Source: a virus. Taken from it: a DNA stretch of 43,938 nt. The stretch spans positions 1 to 43,938 of IMG/VR virus record IMGVR_UViG_3300037247_001088. One strand, given 5' to 3'. Position numbers and translations under genes: made by a program. Each line of letters begins with the position of its first letter. Position 1 is the stretch's first letter. Under the pieces are notes generated by a model, which was given only the letters and a program-made list of their open reading frames with translations, made no database searches and had not been told where the DNA came from. Below, in pieces: positions 1 through 5,743 of this stretch.

Positions 1-127
1 CTTCAGATCAAGGGATGCAGAAAACAACATCCCAGGGGGTGTAGATTCTACACCCCAGGGTAGCACGGACTTTACTTCCAATGAGAGCCCTAAAGGAGAG
101 AGCCCTAAAGGAGAGAGGACCCCACCC
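1..127. repeat. Terminal repeat, left copy (circular overlap)
   Basis: These 127 bases are repeated exactly at 43812-43938. The initiator gene that begins at 43504 stays in one open frame across the joint, so the repeat is best read as the overlap of a circular assembly. The size, an odd number equal to a commonly used large assembly word length, fits that better than a biological terminal repeat. A real short direct terminal repeat cannot be excluded from sequence alone. Confidence 0.9.
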
Positions 128-436
128 ATCCCAACCCCTCCCCCTATAATAATACCGCCATCACTTGAACCCTTCCACGAACTTATGCAGGCCGCTTATA
201 GCTACAGGCCAACCTCCGACGAGTTGACGGACCTAGCACAGGTTGCAGAAAAGTATGGAATAGACCCTAGACAGCAAGCGCTTGTCTTCCTCGATTGGCA
301 AAGAGAACCTGCTAATCGTAAGAAGAGAGCTAGCTTCAGACGCCTGAGACGTTGGTTTGAGAACGTTGAGGTGTTGCCCGATAAACGAGCCCCCGTAGCC
401 ACACCCGGAACATTCGCAAGATATGGCGCACGCTGA
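1..436 (+). CDS. Replication initiator / replisome organiser, C-terminal part
   Basis: This is the 3' part of the gene that starts at GTG 43504. In this window its codons begin at base 2, and the joined product is 247 aa. The linker carries a repeated Ser-Pro-Lys-Gly-Glu unit, then a Pro-rich stretch, then a C-terminal block where a Tyr/Asp-Trp-rich segment (FLDWQREPANRKKRASF) precedes RRWFENVEV. That arrangement resembles the C-terminal end of phage O-like and DnaD-like replisome organisers, which recruit the helicase loader. It overlaps the DnaC-like loader gene by 14 bases, as expected for a replication pair. The ATG at 185 is only an internal Met. Role is inferred from architecture and neighbour. 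Confidence 0.75.
   Translation, partial: FRSRDAENNIPGGVDSTPQGSTDFTSNESPKGESPKGERTPPIPTPPPIIIPPSLEPFHELMQAAYSYRPTSDELTDLAQVAEKYGIDPRQQALVFLDWQREPANRKKRASFRRLRRWFENVEVLPDKRAPVATPGTFARYGAR
31..154. other. Candidate replication origin inside the initiator gene
   Basis: Three origin-like elements lie together: a perfect 9-bp dyad (36-44 with 48-56, 3-base centre), a 15-bp tandem iteron (83-117), and a C-rich tract (119-144) followed at once by an AT-only TATAATAATA at 145-154. The arrangement recalls phage lambda, where iterons and an AT-rich unwinding element sit within the initiator gene O. All of it is also translated as the initiator's linker. Function is inferred. Confidence 0.5.
83..117 (+). 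repeat. 15-bp tandem iterons (2.3 copies)
   Basis: Bases 83-117 repeat perfectly with period 15; each unit contains CCCTAAAGGAG and encodes Ser-Pro-Lys-Gly-Glu. It may be an initiator-binding iteron. CCCTAA also recurs in the divergent control region near 33.92-33.95 kb. Confidence 0.75.
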
Positions 437-1061
437 AGCTGAAGGCTGGAGGGCTACTGGCGTGCCGTATCGCTTCCGCAACGTCACGCTTGAGTCGTCG
501 CCGCTCAACACGTCTGCCCCCGGGCTCACTGCTAATCTCCGTATTGGCCTGTCAGAGGAGTCGGCCTCGTCGGCCTCGTTCTACCTCTGGGGCGACTACG
601 GGGTTGGTAAAACTGGCTTGGCCGTTGGATATGGTCGGGCATTCTTTGAGGCTCGGTACACTCCGCCGTATCTGAACTGGGGCATCCCGACCCGGCGCAC
701 CATCGTCGTGTCCTTCTGGACCATCCCCTCTCTTCTGAGCCAGTTGAGGGCATCCTACGCCGGCGATGGACCGAGCGAGTGGCACACGTTGGAGGAATGC
801 CGCAACGCCGAGCTCCTAATCCTGGACGACCTCGGCGCGGAGCATATCAAAGGCACAGGGTGGGTTGAGGATCGCTTATATCAAGTCATCGGCTACCGCC
901 ATGAGGAGGCGCTGGCCACCGTCTTCACAAGCAACCTCGACCTGGACGCGCTCTCAGAGCGGCTTGGTGTGCGCATTACTTGGCGGATCGTGGAACTCTG
1001 CGGTGCTGAGCGCATCATCAGGGTCGAGGGACCCAACCTACGGGAACGTAGCCAGCCATAG
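423..1061 (+). CDS. DnaC/IstB-like helicase loader ATPase
   Basis: A 212-aa AAA+ ATPase expected to load the host replicative helicase onto phage origin DNA together with the upstream initiator. Walker A is GDYGVGKT (residues 57-64), Walker B is LLILDDLG (131-138), a sensor-1 FTSN lies at about 168-171, and an Arg-containing segment (ERLGVRITWR) follows where the arginine finger is found in DnaC-type proteins. Size and motif order match phage DnaC-like loaders. The start overlaps the initiator stop by 14 bases, indicating translational coupling. The short N-terminus before the ATPase core would carry the helicase-contact region. Confidence 0.88.
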   Translation: MAHAEAEGWRATGVPYRFRNVTLESSPLNTSAPGLTANLRIGLSEESASSASFYLWGDYGVGKTGLAVGYGRAFFEARYTPPYLNWGIPTRRTIVVSFWTIPSLLSQLRASYAGDGPSEWHTLEECRNAELLILDDLGAEHIKGTGWVEDRLYQVIGYRHEEALATVFTSNLDLDALSERLGVRITWRIVELCGAERIIRVEGPNLRERSQP

Positions 1062-1093
1062 ATCAGGAGAGAGATGGTAAAAGGAGTAAAGGT

Positions 1094-1444
1094 ATGAGCA
1101 GTGAAACCAAGCCCTGGCACACCATCGACGACATCGCTATCCGCAGCGATAAGTACATCCGCAACCTCAAGCTCACAGCGTACGAGGTCAACACTGACGG
1201 GTGGAGACATCACTACGTAGAACGGACAGACCTGGTACCCGAGAGTACCTCCACCTTCTGCGGCATTGCCGTGGAGAAGGTGAAAGATACCTGGGCTGAC
1301 CTGGGAAATATCAGAACAGGCTTCAAACCGTCGCTGTGCCTCAAGTGCAAAGAGGAGCGGGAAAGCGCGATGCGTCGTCACCGTGAACGGCTCAATACCT
1401 ACAACAGGCTGAAGCTAGAGGAAGCTGCCGCTTCCTCTAGCTAA
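1094..1444 (+). CDS. Hypothetical early protein with Cys pairs
   Basis: 116 aa, with a good ribosome site (aaaaggag) seven bases upstream of ATG. I do not recognise the family. A Cys in TFCGIAVE and a CLKC pair about 40 residues later (near residue 87) could bind zinc, after which the chain is strongly basic/helical (RRHRERLNTYNRLK). The last codons lie inside a 13-bp perfect hairpin (1413-1442), which accounts for the Ala/Ser-rich tail. It is the last gene before the transferred dam/homing-endonuclease block. Confidence 0.65.
   Translation: MSSETKPWHTIDDIAIRSDKYIRNLKLTAYEVNTDGWRHHYVERTDLVPESTSTFCGIAVEKVKDTWADLGNIRTGFKPSLCLKCKEERESAMRRHRERLNTYNRLKLEEAAASSS
1413..1442. other. 13-bp perfect hairpin at the edge of the dam/HEG block
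   Basis: AGCTAGAGGAAGC, 4-base loop TGCC, then its exact complement. No T-run follows on either strand, so it is not a classical intrinsic terminator. It spans the stop of the upstream gene and ends six bases before the methyltransferase start, so it could stabilise or terminate the upstream message, or mark the border of imported DNA. Confidence 0.7.
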
Positions 1445-1447
1445 GTG

Positions 1448-1918
1448 ATGCCGTTCTCAAGGGTCGTATTCAGTTCCCAATCCGGTAGCTGGGCTACTTC
1501 AGAGGCACTCTACACTGCCCTAGACGAAGAGTTTCACTTCACGTTAGACCCATGCCCCCTAGATCCTGACACCGATGGGCTTGTCCGTTCTTGGTATGGA
1601 GAGCGCGTGTTCTGTAATCCGCCCTATGGGAGAGGCATAGTTGACTGGCTTGCAGAGGCGACTGAGGCTGAGGTGGCTGTCTACTTGCTCCCGTCTCGTA
1701 CTGATACTAGATGGTTCCAAAGCATCTTCCAATCGGCCTCTCAAGTACTATTCCTGCGGGGTAGACTTAGATTTGGGGAGGCAAGGAACTCTGCGCCGTT
1801 TCCCTCTGCCCTTGTCCTATATGGGCAAGGTGTTTCGAGTCTACAGCCACTCTCAGATTGGGGGTATCTAGTGAGATTGGATCAAAGCCACCTTCACGAT
1901 TCCCTTTGCGAGGCTTGA
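1448..1918 (+). CDS. Dam-type DNA N6-adenine methyltransferase (phage family)
   Basis: About 156 aa. It matches the short phage adenine methyltransferase family: SGSWATSEALYTALDEEF at the N-terminus, FTLDPCPL at about 31-38, catalytic NPPY at 57-60, then LLPSRTDTRW and the conserved end RGRLRFG...NSAPFPSALVLYG. It would methylate adenine in phage DNA, probably to evade restriction. The family block ends near base 1818; the remaining roughly 33 residues read through the opposite-strand homing endonuclease gene and look non-homologous. A second, divergent copy of the C-terminal block lies beyond that gene at 2352-2492. ATG 1448 is preferred over GTG 1445; the ribosome site is weak. Confidence 0.82.
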   Translation: MPFSRVVFSSQSGSWATSEALYTALDEEFHFTLDPCPLDPDTDGLVRSWYGERVFCNPPYGRGIVDWLAEATEAEVAVYLLPSRTDTRWFQSIFQSASQVLFLRGRLRFGEARNSAPFPSALVLYGQGVSSLQPLSDWGYLVRLDQSHLHDSLCEA

Positions 1919-2339
1919 GCGCCTGAAGGAGCTTGTAGAAGTGCTCTCTATGTGCAGTCAATTCGGGCGAGACGAGACGGCGGCCAGAACGAGCGCTAGG
2001 GAGGTTCAGGAATTGGAGGGCCGTATTAGCCTCGACACCTTTGGTAACAAGATAAGGCAGGACAGCTTGCAGTACGAACCCGGCTTCACGGCTCTGGGTG
2101 TACCATGCCCACGCCTCTTGATGGTTAGGCTTAGCGCTAGCACTCCTCGAAACATGTCCCAAACCAACGATCGCGTGGATACGATCAATGGTCTCTCTAT
2201 GGCACATCGACACTTTCAGGACAAGCGAATACATGACAGACCGGTGCTTGCTTCGTTCGGTGGGGCTATTCTTACGAATGTGGATGCACCCTTCTCCATC
2301 GATGATACCAGCCAACCAAGCCTTCTCCGTGCTCTTCAT
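1767..2339 (-). CDS. LAGLIDADG homing endonuclease
   Basis: 190 aa, opposite in strand to all its neighbours. The N-terminus KAWLAGIIDGEGCIHI (about residues 6-21) is the LAGLIDADG signature with the catalytic acidic residues; only one clear copy is seen, so it probably acts as a homodimer that cuts a long DNA target. It sits between two pieces of dam coding sequence and its 3' end overlaps the first by about 150 bases, so the selfish gene invaded dam. Self-mobility by cleaving dam genes of related phages is established behaviour for the family; the exact target is inference. Confidence 0.85.
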   Translation of the reverse strand: MKSTEKAWLAGIIDGEGCIHIRKNSPTERSKHRSVMYSLVLKVSMCHRETIDRIHAIVGLGHVSRSASAKPNHQEAWAWYTQSREAGFVLQAVLPYLVTKGVEANTALQFLNLPSARSGRRLVSPELTAHREHFYKLLQALKPRKGNREGGFDPISLDTPNLRVAVDSKHLAHIGQGQRETAQSSLPPQI

Positions 2340-2351
2340 TTACTAAGTATA

Positions 2352-2492
2352 CCACGTAGATGGTGGCACGAGTACGCGATGAGGGCGAAGGAGATTCGGT
2401 TTGTGAGAGGCCGCTTGAAGTTCGGTGGCGCTAAGTACAGCGCCCCGTTCCCATCAGTCATTCTCGTGTATGGAGCCCAACGAGATGACTAG
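2352..2492 (+). pseudogene. Orphan 3' fragment of a dam methyltransferase
   Basis: The frame reads RRWWHEYAMRAKEIRF, then VRGRLKFGGAKYSAPFPS and VILVYG, and stops at TAG 2490-2492. This is the C-terminal block of the phage adenine methyltransferase family, lacking catalytic NPPY and any start. It aligns to the end of the intact copy at 1448-1918 (FLRGRLRFGEARNSAPFPSA) but differs at many bases, so it is not a fresh duplication. It keeps an 8-base overlap with the resolvase start at 2485, indicating that it is the original resident gene end. Confidence 0.8.
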
Positions 2493-2943
2493 CGAGAAGT
2501 CCATTCATGAAGAGCCTATCCCCACCGAGTTCACAATCAACATCCCGGGCGTTCCCCCATCGGTGAACCACATCTATGTACGACGTGCTTCCCGCTATGG
2601 CGGGCAGTTCAATGCACTGACGGACGAAGCCAAGCAGTATCTGGATGATGTAGGTTGGGCAGCGATAGAAGGCTACAACCAGTGTAGAAACCCCTGGCTA
2701 AGAGGCTACACTGGTTCCCTGCGATTGTGGTTGAAATGCTACTTTCCCGACCATCGCCGGAGGGATGCTGACAACATCCTGAAGCTCATCGGTGACGGTA
2801 TCGCAAGGGGCCTCTTCGTAGACGACCATCGCTTTCTCTGGCACATCGAGGAACCGGAGGTTGATAAGGCTAGTCCACGAGTCGAGGTGACAGTAAGTAT
2901 GGAGCGGCCGGGGATTCCGACCGCTGAGGTGACAGCATCATGA
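2485..2943 (+). CDS. rusA: RusA-like Holliday-junction resolvase
   Basis: 152 aa. RusA-family hallmarks: an N-terminal INIPGVPPSVNHIY strand, RRRDADNILKLIGDGI with the conserved Asp/Asn cluster (D94, D96, N97 and D104), and GLFVDDHRFLWH with the paired acidic residues (113-114). The enzyme cuts four-way junctions during phage recombination or clears branches before packaging. ATG 2485 is chosen because it has GGAG nine bases upstream and overlaps the resident dam stop; ATG 2470 has no ribosome site. Confidence 0.88.
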   Translation: MTSEKSIHEEPIPTEFTINIPGVPPSVNHIYVRRASRYGGQFNALTDEAKQYLDDVGWAAIEGYNQCRNPWLRGYTGSLRLWLKCYFPDHRRRDADNILKLIGDGIARGLFVDDHRFLWHIEEPEVDKASPRVEVTVSMERPGIPTAEVTAS

Positions 2944-3317
2944 CCCATATCTACATCGCCAGCAGATTCTCGAATTGGGAGTACCTTCTTCCGATCCGTG
3001 ATGAACTACAGCGCAAAGGCCACGTCGTCCATGGGCGCTGGTTGGAGAGGGCAAAGAATCCTCTCCATTCTTTTGACGATCCTACCGTCTCTGCAACAGA
3101 GAACATAGACGACATCCAAGCATCGACCCTGCTAATCATTGACACCAGCAATGTGGAGACTGGACGACAGCGCGGGGGCCTCTATGTTGAGCTGGGCTAC
3201 GCTCTAGGTTTGGGGCGGCATCAAGTCTGGCTCGTCGGGCCTCGAACGAACGTGTTCACCTACCTCCCGAGAATTCGCCATTTCTCAACCTGGGATAAGG
3301 CACTGCAAGCGCTGTGA
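2940..3317 (+). CDS. Nucleoside 2-deoxyribosyltransferase-like protein
   Basis: 125 aa, overlapping rusA by ATGA. MTHIYIASRF at the N-terminus, LLIIDTSN in the middle, and GGLYVELGYALGLGR with a conserved Glu (E84) match the nucleoside 2-deoxyribosyltransferase / DUF4406-like fold. Such enzymes move deoxyribose between bases or act on modified nucleotides; in phages they are linked to nucleotide salvage. Substrate cannot be told from sequence. Confidence 0.72.
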   Translation: MTHIYIASRFSNWEYLLPIRDELQRKGHVVHGRWLERAKNPLHSFDDPTVSATENIDDIQASTLLIIDTSNVETGRQRGGLYVELGYALGLGRHQVWLVGPRTNVFTYLPRIRHFSTWDKALQAL

Positions 3318-3363
3318 TAGGGCTTGTATTCTCGCCGTAGGAGCGTTAGAATGCTGCTAGGAC

Positions 3364-3576
3364 ATGGCTATCTGCCTCGAATGCGGAATTGGCTTCACGC
3401 CCAGGAAAGGGGGATCACAGCAACGCTTCTGTTGCCCTGACCACCGGAAGGCATACTGGAAGAAAAGGTACAACACTGTGCTGATCGGAGATGTGGAAAA
3501 AGAAGCGCTGCGCCGATACTGGCGCGAGCGAAAAGCCGTGAGCCGATTGCGCAAAGCGCGAGGCGAGGAGGAGTGA
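3364..3576 (+). CDS. Small zinc-finger protein, basic tail
   Basis: 70 aa. CLECGIGF...QRFCCPDHRKAYWKKRY is a CxxC / CCxxH zinc-binding pattern of the kind seen in many tiny phage and bacterial DNA-associated proteins, followed by an Arg/Lys-rich helix (RRYWRERKAVSRLRKAR). Nucleic-acid binding is likely; the role is unknown. Its TGA overlaps the start of the next gene. Confidence 0.7.
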   Translation: MAICLECGIGFTPRKGGSQQRFCCPDHRKAYWKKRYNTVLIGDVEKEALRRYWRERKAVSRLRKARGEEE

Positions 3577-3800
3577 TGACCACGGAAACACCGGACAGGG
3601 TGAGTCTATGGAGAAGAAATACCGTTCATAGTCTTACTGGAAAGTTTGATCCTGTGCTCACGAGTCTTTACCTTACACGTTGCGGTGTTGGGGTTGCGGA
3701 ATCTGAGATAAGGTATACCCATCAGGGTGCAGCCATAACGTGTAAGCGCTGCCTACAGGCGCTAGAACGGATACGGGAGGCAAGAGATGGCTCGGACTGA
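3576..3800 (+). CDS. Small Cys-containing early protein
   Basis: 74 aa from ATG 3576 (TGATG overlap with the upstream stop; GAGGAGG ribosome site). MTTETPDRVSLWRRN leads into HSLTGKFDPVLTSLYLTRCG and ends with ITCKRCLQALERIREA. A lone Cys plus a CxxC pair may form a metal site. Family not recognised. It overlaps the next gene by 14 bases. Confidence 0.6.
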   Translation: MTTETPDRVSLWRRNTVHSLTGKFDPVLTSLYLTRCGVGVAESEIRYTHQGAAITCKRCLQALERIREARDGSD

Positions 3801-4038
3801 CATAGTACAGTGCCAAGCCTGTCATGGCATGCGTGGAGGCGAGGATACGGGCCCGATGTATCCCGATGACAGAGGCCCCTGGGAGCCATGTGGATGTTGC
3901 GCAGAGACAGGGCGAACGACGAAGATGATGAACGCTTGGATTATGCGTTGGGCAAGGCATCCTAGCTTCAACCCTAGTTCATATGACCAAGCGACACACA
4001 ACGCAGCGATGAGAACGGCAGGGCTGATCTGGGGATGA
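3787..4038 (+). CDS. Small zinc-ribbon-like protein
   Basis: 83 aa. CQACHGMRGGED near the start and CGCCAETGRT 26 residues later give a DnaJ-like CxxC...CxCC pattern. The C-terminal half (MRWARHPSFNPSSYDQATHNAAMRTAGLIWG) is unfamiliar. GGGAGG lies ahead of the start. The stop is shared with the start of the next small gene (ATGA). Function unknown. Confidence 0.6.
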   Translation: MARTDIVQCQACHGMRGGEDTGPMYPDDRGPWEPCGCCAETGRTTKMMNAWIMRWARHPSFNPSSYDQATHNAAMRTAGLIWG

Positions 4039-4193
4039 AGGGAGGTGAAAATGAATCATCGGGGACGCATAATCCCCATGAATCAGCAACGAGCCAGGTA
4101 CGCGGTAAGATAGCCGTCAAAGACGATTCCGTAGGAACAACGGACGCGAAGATGGCCTACAAAGAGGGTAGGATGTCCCAGGGAGCGGGGTGA
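4035..4193 (+). CDS. Small ORF, 52 aa, hydrophilic
   Basis: Starts at ATG 4035 in an ATGA overlap with the preceding stop and ends at TGA 4191-4193. The product (MKGGENESSGTHNPHESATS...) is polar and Lys/Ser-rich with no recognised motif. The overlap supports expression. A rival ATG at 4051 with a better ribosome site (ggaggtgaa) opens only a 20-codon frame. Confidence 0.4.
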   Translation: MKGGENESSGTHNPHESATSQVRGKIAVKDDSVGTTDAKMAYKEGRMSQGAG

Positions 4194-4525
4194 TATACCC
4201 TCAGGCCCTGGGCCTGGCTAACATGACCGTATACGGAGCGGCTTGGCGCTTGGTGGGGGCTCTGTCCAAGTATGCAACCCCCACCCCCAACATTACACCG
4301 CTGAGATGAAAGGGCGATGCTGGTGCGCCTCACAGCCCACGAGCAATAAACGGGGCATGGGTAGTCTCGGCGGTACGGGTGAGTGCCACTCGATTGCAAG
4401 TTGAGTGGTGATTGCAAGGCGAGTGGTGAGGGAGAGCCGAAGTGCTGAGCGATGGGGACCTGAGATCCCTTGGACGCACTGAGGTGGGCAGGTACGGGGT
4501 GACACCTGCCAACAAGGAGGTAGCT
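4194..4525 (+). other. 332-bp stretch with no convincing gene
   Basis: I see no ORF with support here except a 28-codon frame at 4223-4309. Structured elements: CAGGCCC/GGGCCTG palindrome near 4204-4218, an 18-bp tandem repeat (4392-4427), and a GGCAGGT/ACCTGCC hairpin just before the ribosome site of the next gene. No tRNA T-arm was found. It may hold regulatory RNA or a protein-binding region. Confidence 0.5.
4392..4427 (+). repeat. 18-bp tandem direct repeat (2 copies)
   Basis: GATTGCAAGTTGAGTGGT is followed directly by GATTGCAAGGCGAGTGGT (two mismatches). The first copy also pairs with an upstream CCACTC to form a small hairpin. An operator or processing site is possible. Confidence 0.65.
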
Positions 4526-5089
4526 ATGAGCGACCAGGGCGTGGAGCAGCCAGATTCCATCATCACTCGGTTGATTGAAGAGTTCAAAGATGATCCTGAG
4601 TATCTCAGAGAGAGAATAGCGATCCTGGAAGGAGAACTCGCCAAGGCCCAGGGCCAAGTTGATCTCCTGGTGGCTCATGGGCGAGCAGCTACCGAGCGGG
4701 AGCGCGTGCTGGAGCAGGGAGGGCAGGAGTTACAGACGTGCCATGACGCTGCGCATACAGCCCTCAATGACCTAGCGCATCCGGCAGCACAAGAGTACGA
4801 GATCGCTGTCTGGCGGTATGAGAGCGGAGTTCAGTTCGAAATGATCTTGGGTGAGCCGGTCACGTTCCCAGGTTTCGCGCAGAGGTTCTTCGTGCATACT
4901 TCTACCGACGATAAAGGGTATGCCGTGACGGAGGTGGCCTCAGGACACATGGTGGGAGCAGGGGAAAGCGAAGAGGAGGCCATCTTGGATACCTATGCAC
5001 GTCTCTCCAGTAAGGGATCGAAGGCTTTTGACGAAGTGGTACGCCTTGCGGTGAAACTATATAGGAGTGCAGCCCAGGAGCATGAGTGA
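4526..5089 (+). CDS. Early protein with N-terminal coiled coil, unknown function
   Basis: 187 aa from ATG 4526, which has AAGGAGG at ideal distance. Residues about 15-60 are heptad-like and acidic (IEEFKDDPEYLRERIAILEGELAKAQ), then a second half resembling an alpha/beta domain (FFVHTSTDDKGYAVTEVASGHMV). Its ribosome site and first ten codons are nearly identical to those of the gene at 36812, so the two share a duplicated start module although the rest differs. Family not recognised. Confidence 0.65.
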   Translation: MSDQGVEQPDSIITRLIEEFKDDPEYLRERIAILEGELAKAQGQVDLLVAHGRAATERERVLEQGGQELQTCHDAAHTALNDLAHPAAQEYEIAVWRYESGVQFEMILGEPVTFPGFAQRFFVHTSTDDKGYAVTEVASGHMVGAGESEEEAILDTYARLSSKGSKAFDEVVRLAVKLYRSAAQEHE

Positions 5090-5340
5090 TGGGGGAAGGT
5101 AACAAGCGGCGTAAGCAGCGACTCAATCTAGCAGCTTTGCCAGGATGGAAAGCTGAGGCGTCATCGCTGCTTCGGGATGAACTTTGGAGAGGGTCGGATC
5201 CTAACTTGTCACGCGCACGTGAAATGGCAAGGCAGATAGTAATGCTTGTGGAAGAACTAGAGGAGCGAGCGCCCCGGGAGTCTACCCCACCACCAGTAGA
5301 TCAGCGAAGTCAAACGGCCTCGCATCCCGAAGAGCCATGA
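5089..5340 (+). CDS. Small basic/helical early protein, last of the rightward unit
   Basis: 83 aa. ATG 5089 has AGGAG eight bases upstream and overlaps the previous stop by one base. A Lys/Arg-rich start (GNKRRKQRLNLAALPGW) precedes a helix and a Pro/Ser-rich tail. The last 59 bases overlap, tail to tail, the end of the leftward peptidase frame, so this is where the two transcription units collide. Family unknown. Confidence 0.6.
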   Translation: MGEGNKRRKQRLNLAALPGWKAEASSLLRDELWRGSDPNLSRAREMARQIVMLVEELEERAPRESTPPPVDQRSQTASHPEEP

Positions 5341-5737
5341 CGTGGACGTGTGCACCGAAGGTAATCCCGCTCTCCCCGCTCTGGCCCAGGGCTCCTCCAG
5401 CTAACAATGCTTGCTTGGGACGCGCGGAGAGCCCGCTCAGATGGGCGTAGCCCGTAGAGAAGCCCAATGCTTCATGCCATACTTGCACATACGCCCCATA
5501 GGCTCCTGGGCTCGCCCAGACCGGCTCCAAGTATGTCACTGCGGGAGGCCAGCTAGCTGAGGCAATCACCACCACGCCGTCGGCCATCGCTAGAATGGGA
5601 GTACCTATAGGAGTAGCCCAATCGGTGCCGATGTGCTGATGCCAAGAATTTCCCCGATAGAGCGGGTCGTATCCGAAGGGCTGAGTCAGGGCGAAGTCAC
5701 CGTCGAAGGGCAGACGCAGAGGCTTCGCCCCTACGCT
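5282..5737 (-). CDS. M23 (LytM-type) peptidase domain, expressed by -1 frameshift
   Basis: The frame is open from 5752 but has no ATG, GTG or TTG until 5587, which lies after the catalytic HxxxD block. Read as the extension of the upstream hydrolase it gives 151 residues: PFDGDFALTQPFG, then HQHIGTDWATPIGTP with the zinc ligands His and Asp, GYAHLSGLS, and GAHVHV with the HxH ligand. All landmarks of zinc M23 endopeptidases, which cleave peptidoglycan cross-bridges, are present. The full fusion would be 574 aa, hydrolase plus peptidase. Confidence 0.82.
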   Translation of the reverse strand, partial: SVGAKPLRLPFDGDFALTQPFGYDPLYRGNSWHQHIGTDWATPIGTPILAMADGVVVIASASWPPAVTYLEPVWASPGAYGAYVQVWHEALGFSTGYAHLSGLSARPKQALLAGGALGQSGESGITFGAHVHVMALRDARPFDFADLLVVG

Positions 5738-5743
5738 AAAGGG
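5689..5743 (-). promoter_or_regulatory. Programmed -1 ribosomal frameshift signal
   Basis: On the minus strand the zero frame reads ctC CCT TTA gcg TAG: a textbook X XXY YYZ heptamer (CCCTTTA, 5743-5737) two codons before the stop. After a 6-base spacer comes an 8-bp perfect stem, GGGCGAAG (5730-5723) with CTTCGCCC (5696-5689), whose 26-base loop can form a further CGTC/GACG pair. Slippage by -1 enters the peptidase frame directly. Confidence 0.75.

Noticed and set aside
1-127. Biological direct terminal repeat as in T7-like phages
   Set aside because: Length equals a common assembly word size and the initiator frame crosses it; kept only as a minor alternative.
2425-2484. Longer RusA start
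   Set aside because: The extra residues are out-of-frame dam sequence and no ribosome site precedes them.
1941-2492. 183-residue rightward frame overlapping the homing endonuclease
   Set aside because: Only its last 47 residues are protein-like (the dam remnant); the rest is the antisense of the endonuclease gene.
4392-4427. CRISPR array
   Set aside because: Only two adjacent copies with no spacer between them and no cas-like genes.
4194-4525. tRNA gene
   Set aside because: No T-arm consensus, acceptor stem or CCA-compatible fold could be built.
5282-5587. Stand-alone 101-residue M23 gene starting at ATG 5587
   Set aside because: It would lack the HxxxD zinc ligands, which lie upstream in the same open frame; the frameshift model explains the full domain.
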